Below, one piece after another: positions 28,066-39,244 of a stretch of DNA of 64,000 nucleotides. A program made the translations under genes and the position numbers. The stretch spans positions 372,001 through 436,000 of the forward strand of contig NZ_QAOV01000001.1 in assembly GCF_003050925.1 (NCBI RefSeq), given 5' to 3'. Each line of letters starts with the position of its first letter. The first letter of the stretch is position 1. This DNA is from Pseudomonas sp. GV085. Lineage in GTDB: Bacteria; Pseudomonadota; Gammaproteobacteria; Pseudomonadales; Pseudomonadaceae. The notes beneath the pieces are model-generated. The model saw only the letters and a list, made by a program, of their open reading frames with translations. It did not search any database and was not told where the DNA came from.

Positions 28066-29364
28066 ATGAATGCGATTTCTCGCCTCGCTACTGTCATTTC
28101 TCTCGCTTCCCTGTCTGCGCTCCCCCTCAGTGTGCTTGCCGCCGAATCCAAAGGTTCCGTTGAAGTCGTTCACTGGTGGACCTCCGGTGGTGAAAAAGCA
28201 GCGGTCGATGTCCTGAAGGCTCAAGTCGAAAAAGACGGCTTCACCTGGAAGGATGGTGCAGTCGCCGGTGGCGGCGGTTCCACGGCCATGACCGTACTCA
28301 AAAGTCGCGCCGTAGCCGGCAACCCGCCGGGCGTCGCGCAGATCAAAGGTCCGGATATCCAGGAGTGGGGCAGCACTGGCCTGCTCAGCACCGACGCGCT
28401 GAAAGAAGTCTCCAAGTCGGAAAACTGGGATGGCCTGCTGTCGAAGAAGGTCTCCGACACCGTGAAGTACGAAGGTGACTACGTCGCCGTGCCGGTGAAC
28501 ATCCACCGCGTCAACTGGCTGTGGATCAACCCGCAAGTGTTCAAGAAAGCCGGGATCGAAAAGGCCCCGACGACCCTCGAAGAGTTCTATGCCGCCGGCG
28601 ACAAGCTCAAAGCCGCAGGCTTCATCGCGCTCGCCCACGGCGGTCAGCCTTGGCAGGACAGCACCGTGTTCGAAGACGTGGTGCTCTCCGTCATGGGGGC
28701 TGACGGTTACAAGAAAGCCCTGGTCGACCTGGACCAGAAAACCCTGTCCGGCCCGCAGATGACCCAGTCGTTCGCCGAGCTGAAAAAGATCACCGGCTAC
28801 ATGGACCCGAACCGCGCCGGTCGTGACTGGAACATCGCCGCCGCCGACGTCATCAATGGCAAGGCCGGTATGCAGATGATGGGCGACTGGGCGAAAAGCG
28901 AGTGGACTGCGGCGAAGAAAGTCGCCGGCAAGGACTACCTGTGCGTAGCGTTCCCGGGCACCGAAAAAGCCTTCACCTACAACATCGACTCCCTGGCGGT
29001 GTTCAAGCTCAAAGCCGATCGCAAGGGCGACATCGCTGCCCAGCAAGACCTGGCCAAAGTGGCGCTGGGCACCGACTTCCAGAAAGTCTTCAGCATGAAC
29101 AAGGGTTCGATCCCGGTACGTAACGACATGCTGAACGAAATGGACAAGCTCGGCTTCGACGAGTGCGCGCAGAAGTCGGCGAAGGACTTCATCGCTGACG
29201 ACAAGACCGGCGGCCTGCAACCGAGCATGGCGCACAACATGGCCACTTCCCTGGCCGTGCAGGGTGCGATCTTCGACGTGGTCACCAACTTCATGAACGA
29301 CAAGGATGCTGACCCGGCCAAGGCCAGCGCCCAACTGGCCTCGGCTGTCAAAGCGGCCCAGTAA
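28066..29364 (+). CDS. gtsA: glucose/mannose ABC transporter, substrate-binding protein
   Basis: Periplasmic binding protein, 432 residues, with a Sec signal peptide ([16 protein letters not shown]... LAAES). [19 protein letters not shown] and the GWINP-like [14 protein letters not shown] are typical of the family 1 sugar-binding proteins. It delivers glucose to GtsBC. First gene of the gts operon; a REPIN follows it, which probably makes gtsA message more abundant than the membrane components, a common arrangement for binding proteins. Confidence 0.96.
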   Translation: MNAISRLATVISLASLSALPLSVLAAESKGSVEVVHWWTSGGEKAAVDVLKAQVEKDGFTWKDGAVAGGGGSTAMTVLKSRAVAGNPPGVAQIKGPDIQEWGSTGLLSTDALKEVSKSENWDGLLSKKVSDTVKYEGDYVAVPVNIHRVNWLWINPQVFKKAGIEKAPTTLEEFYAAGDKLKAAGFIALAHGGQPWQDSTVFEDVVLSVMGADGYKKALVDLDQKTLSGPQMTQSFAELKKITGYMDPNRAGRDWNIAAADVINGKAGMQMMGDWAKSEWTAAKKVAGKDYLCVAFPGTEKAFTYNIDSLAVFKLKADRKGDIAAQQDLAKVALGTDFQKVFSMNKGSIPVRNDMLNEMDKLGFDECAQKSAKDFIADDKTGGLQPSMAHNMATSLAVQGAIFDVVTNFMNDKDADPAKASAQLASAVKAAQ

Positions 29365-29387
29365 TCCCTGACACCGAGCGCCCCCTA

Positions 29388-29469
29388 TGTAGGAGCGAGC
29401 TTGCTCGCGAAGGTGTGTCAGCTACTCAGATGTTTCTGACACTCCATCGCGAGCAAGCTCGCTCCTACA
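29388..29469. repeat. REPIN between gtsA and gtsB
   Basis: TGTAGGAGCGAGCTTGCTCG and inverted copy with a family-B spacer (TGTCAGCTACTCAG...TGACACTCC). Intra-operon position downstream of a binding-protein gene. Confidence 0.92.
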
Positions 29470-29515
29470 CAAGGGATCGCACTCCGATCCTTACATCTAA
29501 ACCTGGATTATCCCG

Positions 29516-30424
29516 ATGAGCTCTGTGGCGGTTTTCAGCAAAGCCTCACCGTTCGATGCGCTGCAACGCTGGCTACCCAAGTTGGTACTCGCGCCGAGCA
29601 TGCTGATCGTATTGGTTGGCTTCTACGGTTACATCATCTGGACGTTCATACTGTCCTTCACCAACTCCAGCTTCATGCCGAGCTACAAGTGGGTCGGCCT
29701 GCAGCAATACATGCGCCTGATGGACAACGACCGCTGGTGGGTCGCGAGCAAGAACCTGGCGCTGTTCGGCGGCATGTTCATCGGCATCAGCCTGGTGCTG
29801 GGCGTGTTCCTCGCCGTGCTGCTGGACCAGCGCATTCGCAAGGAAGGCTTCATCCGCACCGTCTACCTGTACCCGATGGCGCTGTCGATGATCGTCACCG
29901 GTACCGCGTGGAAATGGCTGCTCAACCCGGGCCTGGGCCTGGACAAGATGCTGCGGGACTGGGGCTGGGAAGGCTTCCGCCTCGACTGGCTGGTGGATCA
30001 GGATCGAGTGGTTTACTGCCTGGTAATCGCCGCCGTATGGCAAGCCTCCGGGTTTGTCATGGCGATGTTCCTTGCCGGCCTGCGCGGTGTCGATCAGTCG
30101 ATTATCCGTGCCGCCCAGGTCGATGGTGCGAGCCTGCCGACCATCTACCTGAAGATCGTCCTGCCGAGCCTGCGCCCGGTGTTCTTCAGCGCCTTCATGA
30201 TCCTGGCGCACATTGCGATCAAGAGCTTCGACCTGGTCGCGGCGATGACCGCGGGCGGTCCGGGTTACTCCTCCGACCTGCCGGCGATGTTCATGTATTC
30301 CTTCACGTTCAGCCGTGGCCAGATGGGCATCGGTTCGGCCAGCGCCATGCTGATGCTCGGCGCCGTGCTGACCATCCTCGTGCCGTACCTGTACTCCGAG
30401 CTGCGAGGCAAACGCCATGACTAA
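29516..30424 (+). CDS. gtsB: glucose ABC transporter permease
   Basis: Inner-membrane permease of the MalF type, 302 residues, six predicted helices. The cytoplasmic loop QVDGASLPTIYLKIVLPSLR is the EAA motif that docks on the ATPase GtsD. It overlaps gtsC by eight bases, showing a tight operon. Confidence 0.95.
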   Translation: MSSVAVFSKASPFDALQRWLPKLVLAPSMLIVLVGFYGYIIWTFILSFTNSSFMPSYKWVGLQQYMRLMDNDRWWVASKNLALFGGMFIGISLVLGVFLAVLLDQRIRKEGFIRTVYLYPMALSMIVTGTAWKWLLNPGLGLDKMLRDWGWEGFRLDWLVDQDRVVYCLVIAAVWQASGFVMAMFLAGLRGVDQSIIRAAQVDGASLPTIYLKIVLPSLRPVFFSAFMILAHIAIKSFDLVAAMTAGGPGYSSDLPAMFMYSFTFSRGQMGIGSASAMLMLGAVLTILVPYLYSELRGKRHD

Positions 30425-31262
30425 TCAACTCGGCAAACCATCGCTCAGCTTCAGCCGTATTGCGATCTACGCCACCCTTCTGTTGGCAGCGGCGGTGTAC
30501 CTGATCCCGCTGGTGGTGATGCTGCTGACCAGTTTCAAATCCCCGGAAGACATCCGTACCGGCAACCTGTTGAGCTGGCCGACCGTGATCGACGGCATCG
30601 GCTGGATCAAGGCCTGGGACGTGGTCGGCGGCTACTTCTGGAACTCGGTGAAGATCACCGTGCCGGCGGTGCTGATCTCGACCTTCATCGGTGCGATGAA
30701 CGGCTACGTGCTGTCGATGTGGCGCTTCCGTGGTTCGCAACTGTTCTTCGGCCTGTTGCTGTTCGGCTGCTTCCTGCCGTTCCAGACCGTGCTGTTGCCA
30801 GCCTCGTTCACCCTCGGCAAGTTCGGGCTGGCGAACACCACCACTGGTCTGGTGCTGGTGCACGTGGTCTACGGCCTGGCGTTCACCACGCTGTTCTTCC
30901 GCAACTACTACGTGAGCATTCCGGATGCGCTGGTCAAAGCGGCGCGGCTCGATGGCGCGGGCTTTTTCACGATCTTCCTGAAAATCCTGCTGCCGATGTC
31001 GATCCCGATCGTGATGGTCTGCCTGATCTGGCAGTTCACCCAGATCTGGAATGACTTCCTGTTCGGCGTGGTCTTCGCCAGTGGCGATGCCCAGCCAATT
31101 ACCGTGGCCCTGAACAACCTTGTCAACACCAGTACCGGGGCCAAGGAATACAACGTTGATATGGCCGCCGCGATGATCGCCGGGCTGCCGACACTGCTGG
31201 TCTACATATTCGCTGGCAAGTATTTCCTGCGTGGGCTGACGTCCGGCGCGGTCAAGGGGTAG
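30417..31262 (+). CDS. gtsC: glucose ABC transporter permease
   Basis: MalG-type permease, 281 residues, with six helices and the EAA loop KAARLDGAGFFTIFLKILLP. It pairs with GtsB in the membrane. The start overlaps gtsB and gtsD follows after three bases. Confidence 0.95.
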   Translation: MTNQLGKPSLSFSRIAIYATLLLAAAVYLIPLVVMLLTSFKSPEDIRTGNLLSWPTVIDGIGWIKAWDVVGGYFWNSVKITVPAVLISTFIGAMNGYVLSMWRFRGSQLFFGLLLFGCFLPFQTVLLPASFTLGKFGLANTTTGLVLVHVVYGLAFTTLFFRNYYVSIPDALVKAARLDGAGFFTIFLKILLPMSIPIVMVCLIWQFTQIWNDFLFGVVFASGDAQPITVALNNLVNTSTGAKEYNVDMAAAMIAGLPTLLVYIFAGKYFLRGLTSGAVKG

Positions 31263-31265
31263 AAC

Positions 31266-32426
<1,161 letters not shown>

Positions 32427-32436
32427 AGATCAAAAC

Positions 32437-32536
32437 TGTAGGAGCGAGCCTGCTCGCGATGGACGTCAACGATGACACTGTAAACCTGATACCCCACGGT
32501 GTTCTCAGGTTTCTCGCGAGCAGGCTCGCTCCTACA
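32437..32536. repeat. REPIN, spacer family A
   Basis: TGTAGGAGCGAGCCTGCTCG and inverted copy; spacer begins ATGGACGTCAACGATGACAC. It separates gtsD from oprB. Confidence 0.92.
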
Positions 32537-32607
32537 AGGGGGACATGTGGCGGATGGATTGTTGTCCGTCGCAACTGATGTAACCGCGTTAAAGAAGAAA
32601 AGTTAAT

Positions 32608-32615
32608 AACAATAA
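32608..32615 (+). promoter_or_regulatory. Crc/Hfq CA motif at oprB
   Basis: AACAATAA fits AANAANAA and lies before the GAGGAAG ribosome binding site; a second match, AAGAAGAA, lies at 32592-32599. Confidence 0.55.
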
Positions 32616-32630
32616 AACGAGGAAGTAGGG

Positions 32631-33977
32631 ATGAAGATGAAGAACAAGGCCCGGTTGATCTGCCAGGTTTCAGCAGCGGCAGCACTGGTTCTGGCCGGCA
32701 ATGCGATGGCCGATGAAGCATTCAGCTCCGACTCCAAGTGGATGACGGGCGATTGGGGTGGCGAGCGTACCAAGCTGATCGAGCAAGGCATCGACATCAA
32801 GATGGATTACGTCGGAGAAGTCGGCGGCAACCTGCATGGCGGTTTCAACGATGACAAGACCGCGCGCTACGCCGATCAGTTCGGCCTGGGCGCGGCGCTG
32901 GACCTGGAGAAGCTGTTCGGCTGGGATAACACCCAGGCCAAGATCCAGCTCACCAACCGTAACGGTGAGAACATCTCCAACGACCGTATCGGCGATCCGC
33001 GTGCCGGCACCTTGAGCTCCTCCCAGGAAGTCTTCGGTCGTGGCCATATGGTGCGTTTGACCCAGTTGTGGATTCAGCATCAGTTCTTCGACAACAAACT
33101 GGACGTCAAAGCCGGTTACTTCGGTGAAGGTGAAGACTTCAACACCTTCCCGTGCGAATTCCAGAACCTGGCGTTCTGCGGATCCCAAGTGGGTAACTGG
33201 GCCACCAACGTCTGGTTCAACTGGCCTGTCAGCCAGGCGGCGATCCGCGTGAAGTACAACATCAATGACGAGCTCTACGCTCAGATTGGTGCGTACAACC
33301 AGAACCCGTCGCAACTGGAACACGGCAACGGCTTCAAACTCAGCGGCAGCGGTACTGCGGGCACCGTGCTGCCGGTCGAACTGGTCTGGTCGCCGAAGGT
33401 CAACAGCCTGCCGGGTGAATACCGTGTCGGTTACTACAAAAGCACAGCCCCTGCCGATGACGTTCTCAAAGACGATAACGGCCAGGACGCAGCGACCACC
33501 GGCAACCCTTTTCGCGTCCACGATAGCAAGCACGGCTACTGGTTCGTCGCGCAGCAGCAACTCACCAGTCACAACGGTGACGCTTCTCGCGGTCTGAACA
33601 TCGCGGCCAACGCCACCTTCCACGACAAGGACACTAACGTCGTCGACAACTACCAGTCGCTGATGTTCGTGTACAAGGGCCCGTTCGACGCACGTCCGAA
33701 GGATGACATGGGCATCGGTTTCGCCCGTATCCATGTCAACGATGACGTGAAGAAAAACGCCGAGCTGACCAACGCGGCCAATGGTGTTTCGGAATACGAA
33801 AATCCGCTGTTCTCACCCATTCGTGAAACCGAATACAACTACGAGATCAACTACGGCTTCCACGTGACCAACTGGCTGACCGTGCGTCCCAACCTGCAAT
33901 ACGTCACACACCCGGGTGGCGTGGATGAAGTCGACAACGCGCTGGTGGCCGGCCTGAAAATTCAGTCGGTGTTCTGA
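32631..33977 (+). CDS. oprB: carbohydrate-selective outer-membrane porin OprB
   Basis: Glucose-inducible porin, 448 residues, with a signal peptide (NKARLICQVSAAAALVLAGN... AMADEA). The mature N-terminus includes WMTGDWGGERTKLIEQGI, characteristic of OprB, and the end QYVTHPGGVDEVDNAL with a terminal Phe suits Omp85-dependent barrel insertion. It admits glucose to the periplasm for GtsA. A strong terminator follows. Confidence 0.97.
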   Translation: MKMKNKARLICQVSAAAALVLAGNAMADEAFSSDSKWMTGDWGGERTKLIEQGIDIKMDYVGEVGGNLHGGFNDDKTARYADQFGLGAALDLEKLFGWDNTQAKIQLTNRNGENISNDRIGDPRAGTLSSSQEVFGRGHMVRLTQLWIQHQFFDNKLDVKAGYFGEGEDFNTFPCEFQNLAFCGSQVGNWATNVWFNWPVSQAAIRVKYNINDELYAQIGAYNQNPSQLEHGNGFKLSGSGTAGTVLPVELVWSPKVNSLPGEYRVGYYKSTAPADDVLKDDNGQDAATTGNPFRVHDSKHGYWFVAQQQLTSHNGDASRGLNIAANATFHDKDTNVVDNYQSLMFVYKGPFDARPKDDMGIGFARIHVNDDVKKNAELTNAANGVSEYENPLFSPIRETEYNYEINYGFHVTNWLTVRPNLQYVTHPGGVDEVDNALVAGLKIQSVF

Positions 33978-34015
33978 CGCGTCTGCGATAAGCTTCTCTC
34001 AATGTGCGCATATTT

Positions 34016-34046
34016 GCGGACAGCCATGGCTGTCCGCTTTTTTTTG
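34016..34046 (+). terminator. Rho-independent terminator after oprB
   Basis: GCGGACAGCC-AT-GGCTGTCCGC hairpin followed by nine or more T residues. Confidence 0.95.
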
Positions 34047-34091
34047 TGGGCCGCGCACCCCGGTGACAGTTGATTTTCAGGACCGTGGCAC

Positions 34092-34946
34092 ATGCTTGAG
34101 CATCCGCTACAACGCTTCTTCAAATCCTTGCGCGAACGTCCGGTGTTTGCGTGGGAGCGCTATCAGGTGCGCGATGTGCTGGTGATCGATCATCCGCTGT
34201 GTCAGGCGGTGTTCAGCCGTCAGGGGGCGCAGTTGTTGCACTTCCAGCCCACGGGCCAGAAACCCTGGCTGTGGTGCGCGGCCAAATGGCCGCAGGTCGG
34301 CGCCATTCGCGGCGGCGTGCCGGTGTGTTGGCCGTGGTATGGCCGGCATCCGAGCGAAAATGCCTGGCCGTCCCATGGCTGGGCGCGCTTGCTCGACTGG
34401 AAGCTGCTCGACAGCAACAGTGACGACGTTGGCGTGCGATTGCACTGGCAGCTGAAGTTGTGCGACTGGCAGGTGGACTTGCACGCCCACTTGGGTGAGC
34501 GCATGGAGCTGCGCCTGAGCACCGAGCATCAGGACGACATGCCGTGCCAGTTGAGCCAGGCTTTGCACGCCTACTGGCGTATTGGCGATGTGAGTGAGAT
34601 AGCGCTGTCTGGGCTCGAAGGTGCGCAGGGTTACGACCAGTTGAGCCGGCAGGCCTGTCAGCAGGAAGGCGAGTTGCGCGTGGACGGCGGATGTCAGCGG
34701 GTGTTCCAGCACGACGGCGAATTGCAGCTCAACGACCACGCCTGGCAGCGGGCTTTGTGCATCGATACGGGGGATAAGGCCGACACGGTGGTGTGGCACC
34801 CCGGCTCGCGGCCATTGCTTGGGGTGACCTGGAACGAGATATCCGAATTTGTCTGTGTCGAAGCCGCGAGCGGCGGCACCGACAGCCTGTGCCTTGCACC
34901 TGGGGAGCGGGCGCATTTGAGTTTGCAGGCGCGGGTGGGGGCTTAG
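34092..34946 (+). CDS. D-hexose-6-phosphate mutarotase (YeaD-like aldose 1-epimerase)
   Basis: Interconverts alpha and beta anomers of glucose-6-phosphate. The 284 residues show the beta-sandwich family features: FSRQGAQLLHFQPTG, the catalytic region IRGGVPVCWPWYGRHP followed by SHGWARLLDW (His), and LSQALHAYWRIGDVSEI (His). The terminator before it means it has its own promoter; it lies between oprB and hexR and would speed flux from Glk to Zwf, which takes the beta anomer. Confidence 0.9.
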   Translation: MLEHPLQRFFKSLRERPVFAWERYQVRDVLVIDHPLCQAVFSRQGAQLLHFQPTGQKPWLWCAAKWPQVGAIRGGVPVCWPWYGRHPSENAWPSHGWARLLDWKLLDSNSDDVGVRLHWQLKLCDWQVDLHAHLGERMELRLSTEHQDDMPCQLSQALHAYWRIGDVSEIALSGLEGAQGYDQLSRQACQQEGELRVDGGCQRVFQHDGELQLNDHAWQRALCIDTGDKADTVVWHPGSRPLLGVTWNEISEFVCVEAASGGTDSLCLAPGERAHLSLQARVGA

Positions 34947-34974
34947 CGAAAAGGCGAGGTGTTGCGGGTGATGC

Positions 34975-35066
34975 TTTCGCTGGTCAAGCCAGCTCCTACA
35001 GGTTCGCGGTCGATCGCCTTTTTTGTACTCGACACAAACACTGTAGGAGCTGGCTTGCCAGCGAAG
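34975..35066. repeat. REP pair, GCTGGCTTGCCAGCG type
   Basis: CTTTCGCTGGTCAAGCCAGC (one base changed from the usual GGCAAGCC) and TGTAGGAGCTGGCTTGCCAG point inward to a 40-base spacer, between the convergent mutarotase and hexR genes. Confidence 0.88.
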
Positions 35067-35100
35067 AGGCCGGTTCTTTCAATGCAGATTCAGGCCGGTT

Positions 35101-35970
35101 TCAATTGAACTCATCCCCCACCGGATACCGGCTCGCATTCAAGCTCTCCTTGATCTTGCGCAGATGCGGCTGGAAATCCACGCCCCGGCGCAAGGTCATG
35201 CCCGTGGCGAGCACGTCCAGCACGGTCAGCTGGATGATCCGCGACGTCATCGGCATGTAGATGTCGGTGTCTTCCGGCAGCGGGATGTTCAGGCTCAGGG
35301 TGCTGGCCTTGGCCAGTGGCGAGTTCTCGGCGGTCAGGCCAAGCACCGAGGCGCCGTTTTCCCGGGCGATGCGCGCCACTTCCACCAGTTCGCGGGTGCG
35401 GCCGGTGTAGGAAATGATCACGAACAATTCGCCGGTGTGGGCCACCGAGGCAATCATGCGCTGCATCAGCACATCCGCGTGGGCCGTGACGGCCAGGTTG
35501 AAACGGAAGAACTTGTGCTGCGCATCCAGTGCCACCGGGGCCGAGGCGCCGAGGCCGAAGAAGTGGATTTGCCGCGCCTGGATCAGCAGGTCGACGGCGC
35601 GGCTGATCAGGTTCGGGTCCAGTGCCTGGCAGGCGCTGTCCAGCGAGGCAATGGCGCTGCCGAAGATCTTCTGGGTGTAGGCCTCCGGATTGTCGTCGGC
35701 TTCCACTGCACGGCTGACGTACGCGGCACCACTGGCCAGGCTCTGGGCCAGTTGCAGCTTGAGCTCGGGGTAGCCGCTGACGCCGAACGAACGGCAGAAA
35801 CGGTTGACCGTCGGTTCGCTGACCGAGGCGGCCTGGGCGAGGGCGGCGATGCTGAAGCGGGTGGCCTGCTGCGGGTTGAGCAGGATCACCTCGGCGACTT
35901 TGCGTTCGGCCTTGTTCAGCTCTTCAAGGCGATTCTGGATTTGCTCCAGTAAATTTCGCACGCGGTCCAT
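35101..35970 (-). CDS. hexR: transcriptional repressor HexR
   Basis: RpiR-family repressor, 289 residues. An N-terminal helix-turn-helix ([20 protein letters not shown]) is followed by an SIS domain ([16 protein letters not shown]... [17 protein letters not shown]) that binds KDPG. In Pseudomonas it represses zwf-pgl-eda, edd-glk and gap; matching TTGT-N7-ACAA sites are present in this window. Divergent from zwf, with an operator-like palindrome between them. Confidence 0.96.
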   Translation of the reverse strand: MDRVRNLLEQIQNRLEELNKAERKVAEVILLNPQQATRFSIAALAQAASVSEPTVNRFCRSFGVSGYPELKLQLAQSLASGAAYVSRAVEADDNPEAYTQKIFGSAIASLDSACQALDPNLISRAVDLLIQARQIHFFGLGASAPVALDAQHKFFRFNLAVTAHADVLMQRMIASVAHTGELFVIISYTGRTRELVEVARIARENGASVLGLTAENSPLAKASTLSLNIPLPEDTDIYMPMTSRIIQLTVLDVLATGMTLRRGVDFQPHLRKIKESLNASRYPVGDEFN

Positions 35971-36107
35971 ATAAGTATCCTTGATTCACCGGCACCGATA
36001 AGCGCGCGGCTAATGCAAAAAGGGCCTTTGGTGAGGCCCGTAACGGTGGCCTATCCTACTGATGGCTCCGACCGACCACCACTCGCAATCTGTATTTTGC
36101 GAAAATG

Positions 36108-36125
36108 TTGTGGTTATTACTACAT
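36108..36125. promoter_or_regulatory. candidate HexR operator for zwf/hexR
   Basis: TTGTGGTTATTACTACAT is a near-palindrome (TTGT-GGT...ACTACAT) with one arm mismatch from TTGT/ACAA. It lies 65 bases before zwf, in the divergent promoter region. Confidence 0.6.
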
Positions 36126-36176
36126 TTTCCCTTGAGTGATGCCTTAAAAAAAGGTATTTGTAGCTTAACTTGATAA

Positions 36177-36184
36177 AAGAACAA
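36177..36184 (+). promoter_or_regulatory. Crc/Hfq CA motif at zwf
   Basis: AAGAACAA, AANAANAA pattern, five bases before the zwf ATG, where a clear ribosome binding site is otherwise missing. Confidence 0.5.
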
Positions 36185-36189
36185 ACATC

Positions 36190-37659
36190 ATGCTCTCGAT
36201 TACGGTTGAACCGTGCACCTTTGCCTTGTTCGGCGCCCTTGGCGACCTGGCCTTACGCAAACTGTTTCCTGCCCTTTATCAACTCGACGGTGCAGGCCTC
36301 TTGCACGAGGACACGCGCATCATCGCGCTGGCCCGTGAGGCTGGCAGCGAGCAGGAACACCTGGCGTTCATCACCTCTGAGCTGCGCCGTTATGTCGGTG
36401 CCAAAGAGCTGGACGAAGCCGTGGTCGAGCGTTTCCTGGCACGCCTGAGCTACCTGCACGTCGACTTCCTCAACGGCGAAGATTATGTGGCCCTGGCCGA
36501 GTCCGCCGGCAGTGCGCAGCGGGTCATCGCCTACTTTGCGACCCCGGCCGCCGTGTATGGCGCGATTTGCGAGAACCTGGCCAAGGTCGGTCTGGCAGAA
36601 AACACCCGCGTGGTGCTGGAAAAGCCCATCGGTTCGGACCTGGAATCCTCGCGCAAGGTCAACGACGCCGTGGCGCAGTTCTTCCCGGAGAACCGCACCT
36701 ACCGCATCGACCATTATCTTGGCAAGGAAACCGTCCAGAACCTGATCGCCCTGCGTTTCGCCAACAGCCTGTTCGAAACCCAGTGGAACCAGAATTACAT
36801 TTCCCACGTGGAAATCACCGTGGCCGAGCAGGTCGGCATCGAGGGCCGCTGGGGTTACTTCGACAAGGCCGGCCAGCTGCGGGACATGATCCAGAACCAC
36901 CTGCTGCAACTGCTCTGCCTGATCGCCATGGACCCGCCGGCCGACCTGTCCGCCGACAGCATCCGCGACGAGAAGGTCAAAGTGCTCAAGGCCCTGGCGC
37001 CGATCAGCCCGGAAGGCCTGACCACCCAGGTAGTGCGCGGCCAGTACATCGCCGGCTACAGCGAAGGCAAAGCAGTGCCGGGGTACCTGGAAGAACCTAA
37101 CTCCAACACCCAGAGCAATACCGAAACCTTTGTTGCCCTGCGCGCTGACATCCGCAACTGGCGCTGGGCCGGCGTGCCGTTTTACCTGCGTACCGGCAAG
37201 CGCATGCCGCAGAAGCTGTCGCAGATCGTCATCCACTTCAAGGAACCGTCGCACTACATCTTCGCTCCCGAGCAGCGCCTGCAAATCAGCAACAAGCTGA
37301 TTATCCGCCTGCAGCCGGACGAAGGCATTTCCTTGCGCGTGATGACCAAAGATCAAGGCCTGGACAAAGGCATGCAGCTGCGCAGCGGTCCGTTGCAGCT
37401 GAATTTTTCCGACACCTGGAGCAGCGCACGGATTCCCGATGCCTACGAGCGGTTGTTGCTGGAAGTGATGCGCGGCAATCAGAACCTGTTTGTCCGTAAA
37501 GATGAAATCGAAGCCGCGTGGAATTGGTGTGACCAGTTGATCGCCGGGTGGAAAAAATCCGGTGATGCGCCCAAGCCGTACGCGGCCGGGTCCTGGGGGC
37601 CGATGAGCTCCATTGCTCTGATCACGCGGGACGGGAGGTCGTGGTATGGCGATATCTGA
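36190..37659 (+). CDS. zwf: glucose-6-phosphate 1-dehydrogenase
   Basis: Oxidises glucose-6-phosphate to 6-phosphogluconolactone, making NADPH. The 489 residues include the coenzyme loop [15 protein letters not shown] (Pseudomonas form with GALGDLA), the active-site [14 protein letters not shown] and substrate region [14 protein letters not shown] 36190 matches known Pseudomonas Zwf N-termini. First of the zwf-pgl-eda operon, overlapping pgl by 14 bases. Confidence 0.97.
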   Translation: MLSITVEPCTFALFGALGDLALRKLFPALYQLDGAGLLHEDTRIIALAREAGSEQEHLAFITSELRRYVGAKELDEAVVERFLARLSYLHVDFLNGEDYVALAESAGSAQRVIAYFATPAAVYGAICENLAKVGLAENTRVVLEKPIGSDLESSRKVNDAVAQFFPENRTYRIDHYLGKETVQNLIALRFANSLFETQWNQNYISHVEITVAEQVGIEGRWGYFDKAGQLRDMIQNHLLQLLCLIAMDPPADLSADSIRDEKVKVLKALAPISPEGLTTQVVRGQYIAGYSEGKAVPGYLEEPNSNTQSNTETFVALRADIRNWRWAGVPFYLRTGKRMPQKLSQIVIHFKEPSHYIFAPEQRLQISNKLIIRLQPDEGISLRVMTKDQGLDKGMQLRSGPLQLNFSDTWSSARIPDAYERLLLEVMRGNQNLFVRKDEIEAAWNWCDQLIAGWKKSGDAPKPYAAGSWGPMSSIALITRDGRSWYGDI

Positions 37660-38359
37660 TTTGAAACTGCCGCAGGGCGTCAGCGCCCATGCGTTCAAGA
37701 GCCCGGTGCTGCTGGCTGAAAGCCTGGCGCTGAACGTGGCGAAAAAACTGAGCGACGCGATCGAAGCCCGGGGCACTGCGACCCTGGTGGTTTCCGGTGG
37801 CCGCAGCCCGGTGGCGTTTTTCCAGCACCTGGCCAAACAGACGCTGGACTGGTCGAACGTGGTGATCAGCCTGGCCGATGAGCGCTGGGTGCCGGTGGAG
37901 CACGCCGACAGTAATGCCGGCCTGATCAAGCGTTACCTGCTGCAAGGCCCGGCGGCCAAGGCGCAATTCCTGAACCTGTACAGCGCCAGTGCCAACCTGG
38001 AACAGGCGGCCGAGCAGGCCGACCGTTTGTTGTCCGAATTGCCGGTGATCGACGTGCTGATCCTCGGCATGGGCGATGACGGCCACACCGCATCGCTGTT
38101 CCCCAACAGCCCGAACCTTGACGAGGCCTTGAAAGTCGACGGCACTCGTCGTTGCTGGCCGATGCTGGCGCCGACCGTGCCGCATCAGCGCCTGACCATG
38201 AGCCGGGCGCTACTGGCCTCGGCCAAACATAAAATTCTGTCGATTTCCGGTTCGTCCAAGCTGACCACCCTGAGTTTCGCGCTGGCCGGTGACGATGTCA
38301 CCGAAATGCCGGTGCGCGCATTTCTGCAACCCACGTTAGAGATTTACTGGTGCCCATGA
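37646..38359 (+). CDS. pgl: 6-phosphogluconolactonase
   Basis: Hydrolyses the lactone made by Zwf. The 237 residues show [35 protein letters not shown] and the [19 protein letters not shown] signature. ATG 37646 has GGGAGG upstream inside the zwf end, and the overlap indicates coupling. Confidence 0.96.
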   Translation: MAISDLKLPQGVSAHAFKSPVLLAESLALNVAKKLSDAIEARGTATLVVSGGRSPVAFFQHLAKQTLDWSNVVISLADERWVPVEHADSNAGLIKRYLLQGPAAKAQFLNLYSASANLEQAAEQADRLLSELPVIDVLILGMGDDGHTASLFPNSPNLDEALKVDGTRRCWPMLAPTVPHQRLTMSRALLASAKHKILSISGSSKLTTLSFALAGDDVTEMPVRAFLQPTLEIYWCP

Positions 38360-38376
38360 GCCAAGGAACAGCCGCT

Positions 38377-39042
38377 ATGACAAACCCATCCCCGACCGTT
38401 TCCATGGCGGACAAAGTTGCCCTGATCGACAGCATCTGCGCGAAAGCGCGGATCCTGCCGGTGATCACCATCGCCCGCGAGCAAGACGTTCTGCCGTTGG
38501 CCGACGCCCTGGCGGCCGGTGGCCTGACGGCCCTGGAAGTGACCCTGCGTTCGCAATTCGGCCTCAAGGCCATCCAGATCCTGCGCGAGCAGCGTCCGGA
38601 GCTGGTGACCGGTGCCGGCACCGTGCTCGATCGCCACATGCTGGCAGCGGCGGAAGCGGCCGGCTCGCAATTCATCGTCACGCCGGGCATCACCCGTGAC
38701 CTGCTGGAAGCCAGCGTCGCCAGCCCGATTCCACTGTTGCCGGGCATCAGCAATGCCTCGGGCATCATGGAAGGCTACGGCCTGGGGTATCGCCGCTTCA
38801 AGCTGTTCCCGGCCGAAGTCAGCGGCGGCGTTGCGGCTATCAAGGCTTTGGGCGGCCCGTTCGGCGAAGTGAAATTCTGCCCGACCGGCGGCGTGGGCCC
38901 GGCCAATATCAAGAGCTACATGGCGTTGAAAAACGTCATGTGCGTGGGCGGTAGCTGGATGCTCGATCCGGAGTGGATCAAGAACGGCGACTGGGCCCGC
39001 ATTCAGGAATGCACCGCCGAGGCTTTGGCGCTGCTGGACTGA
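38377..39042 (+). CDS. eda: KDPG aldolase
   Basis: Splits 2-keto-3-deoxy-6-phosphogluconate to pyruvate and glyceraldehyde-3-phosphate. The 221 residues include ARILPVITIAREQDVLPLAD, TGAGTVLD, the Schiff-base Lys in GYRRFKLFPAEVSGG and FCPTGGVGP. ATG 38377 is favoured because AAGGAA lies 8 bases upstream; ATGs at 38350 and 38356 inside pgl would add 7-9 residues. Last gene of the operon, before a strong terminator. Confidence 0.96.
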   Translation: MTNPSPTVSMADKVALIDSICAKARILPVITIAREQDVLPLADALAAGGLTALEVTLRSQFGLKAIQILREQRPELVTGAGTVLDRHMLAAAEAAGSQFIVTPGITRDLLEASVASPIPLLPGISNASGIMEGYGLGYRRFKLFPAEVSGGVAAIKALGGPFGEVKFCPTGGVGPANIKSYMALKNVMCVGGSWMLDPEWIKNGDWARIQECTAEALALLD

Positions 39043-39081
39043 TCGCTTCACCCTACACTTCGTTGTGTGTTCTACGGCTTT

Positions 39082-39114
39082 ACGGTGCGCTTGGTCGGCG
39101 CACCGTTTTTTTTT
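39082..39114 (+). terminator. Rho-independent terminator after eda
   Basis: ACGGTGCGC and GCGCACCGT pair around a 7-base loop, followed by a run of T residues. Confidence 0.95.
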
Positions 39115-39143
39115 GCCCGCGAAAAGTTGAGGCAATTAATACC

Positions 39144-39242
39144 TGTAGGAGCGAGCTCGCTCGCGATGGTCGTGAACGATAACGCGGGAACCCGATAGCC
39201 AGCGGTGCCTGGAAGTTTTTCGCGAGCGAGCTCGCTCCTACA
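39144..39242. repeat. REPIN, GAGCTCGCTCGC variant
   Basis: TGTAGGAGCGAGCTCGCTCG and inverted copy, family-A spacer (GTGAACGATAACGCG). Its right end touches the stop of the convergent aminotransferase gene. Confidence 0.92.
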
Positions 39243-39244
39243 GG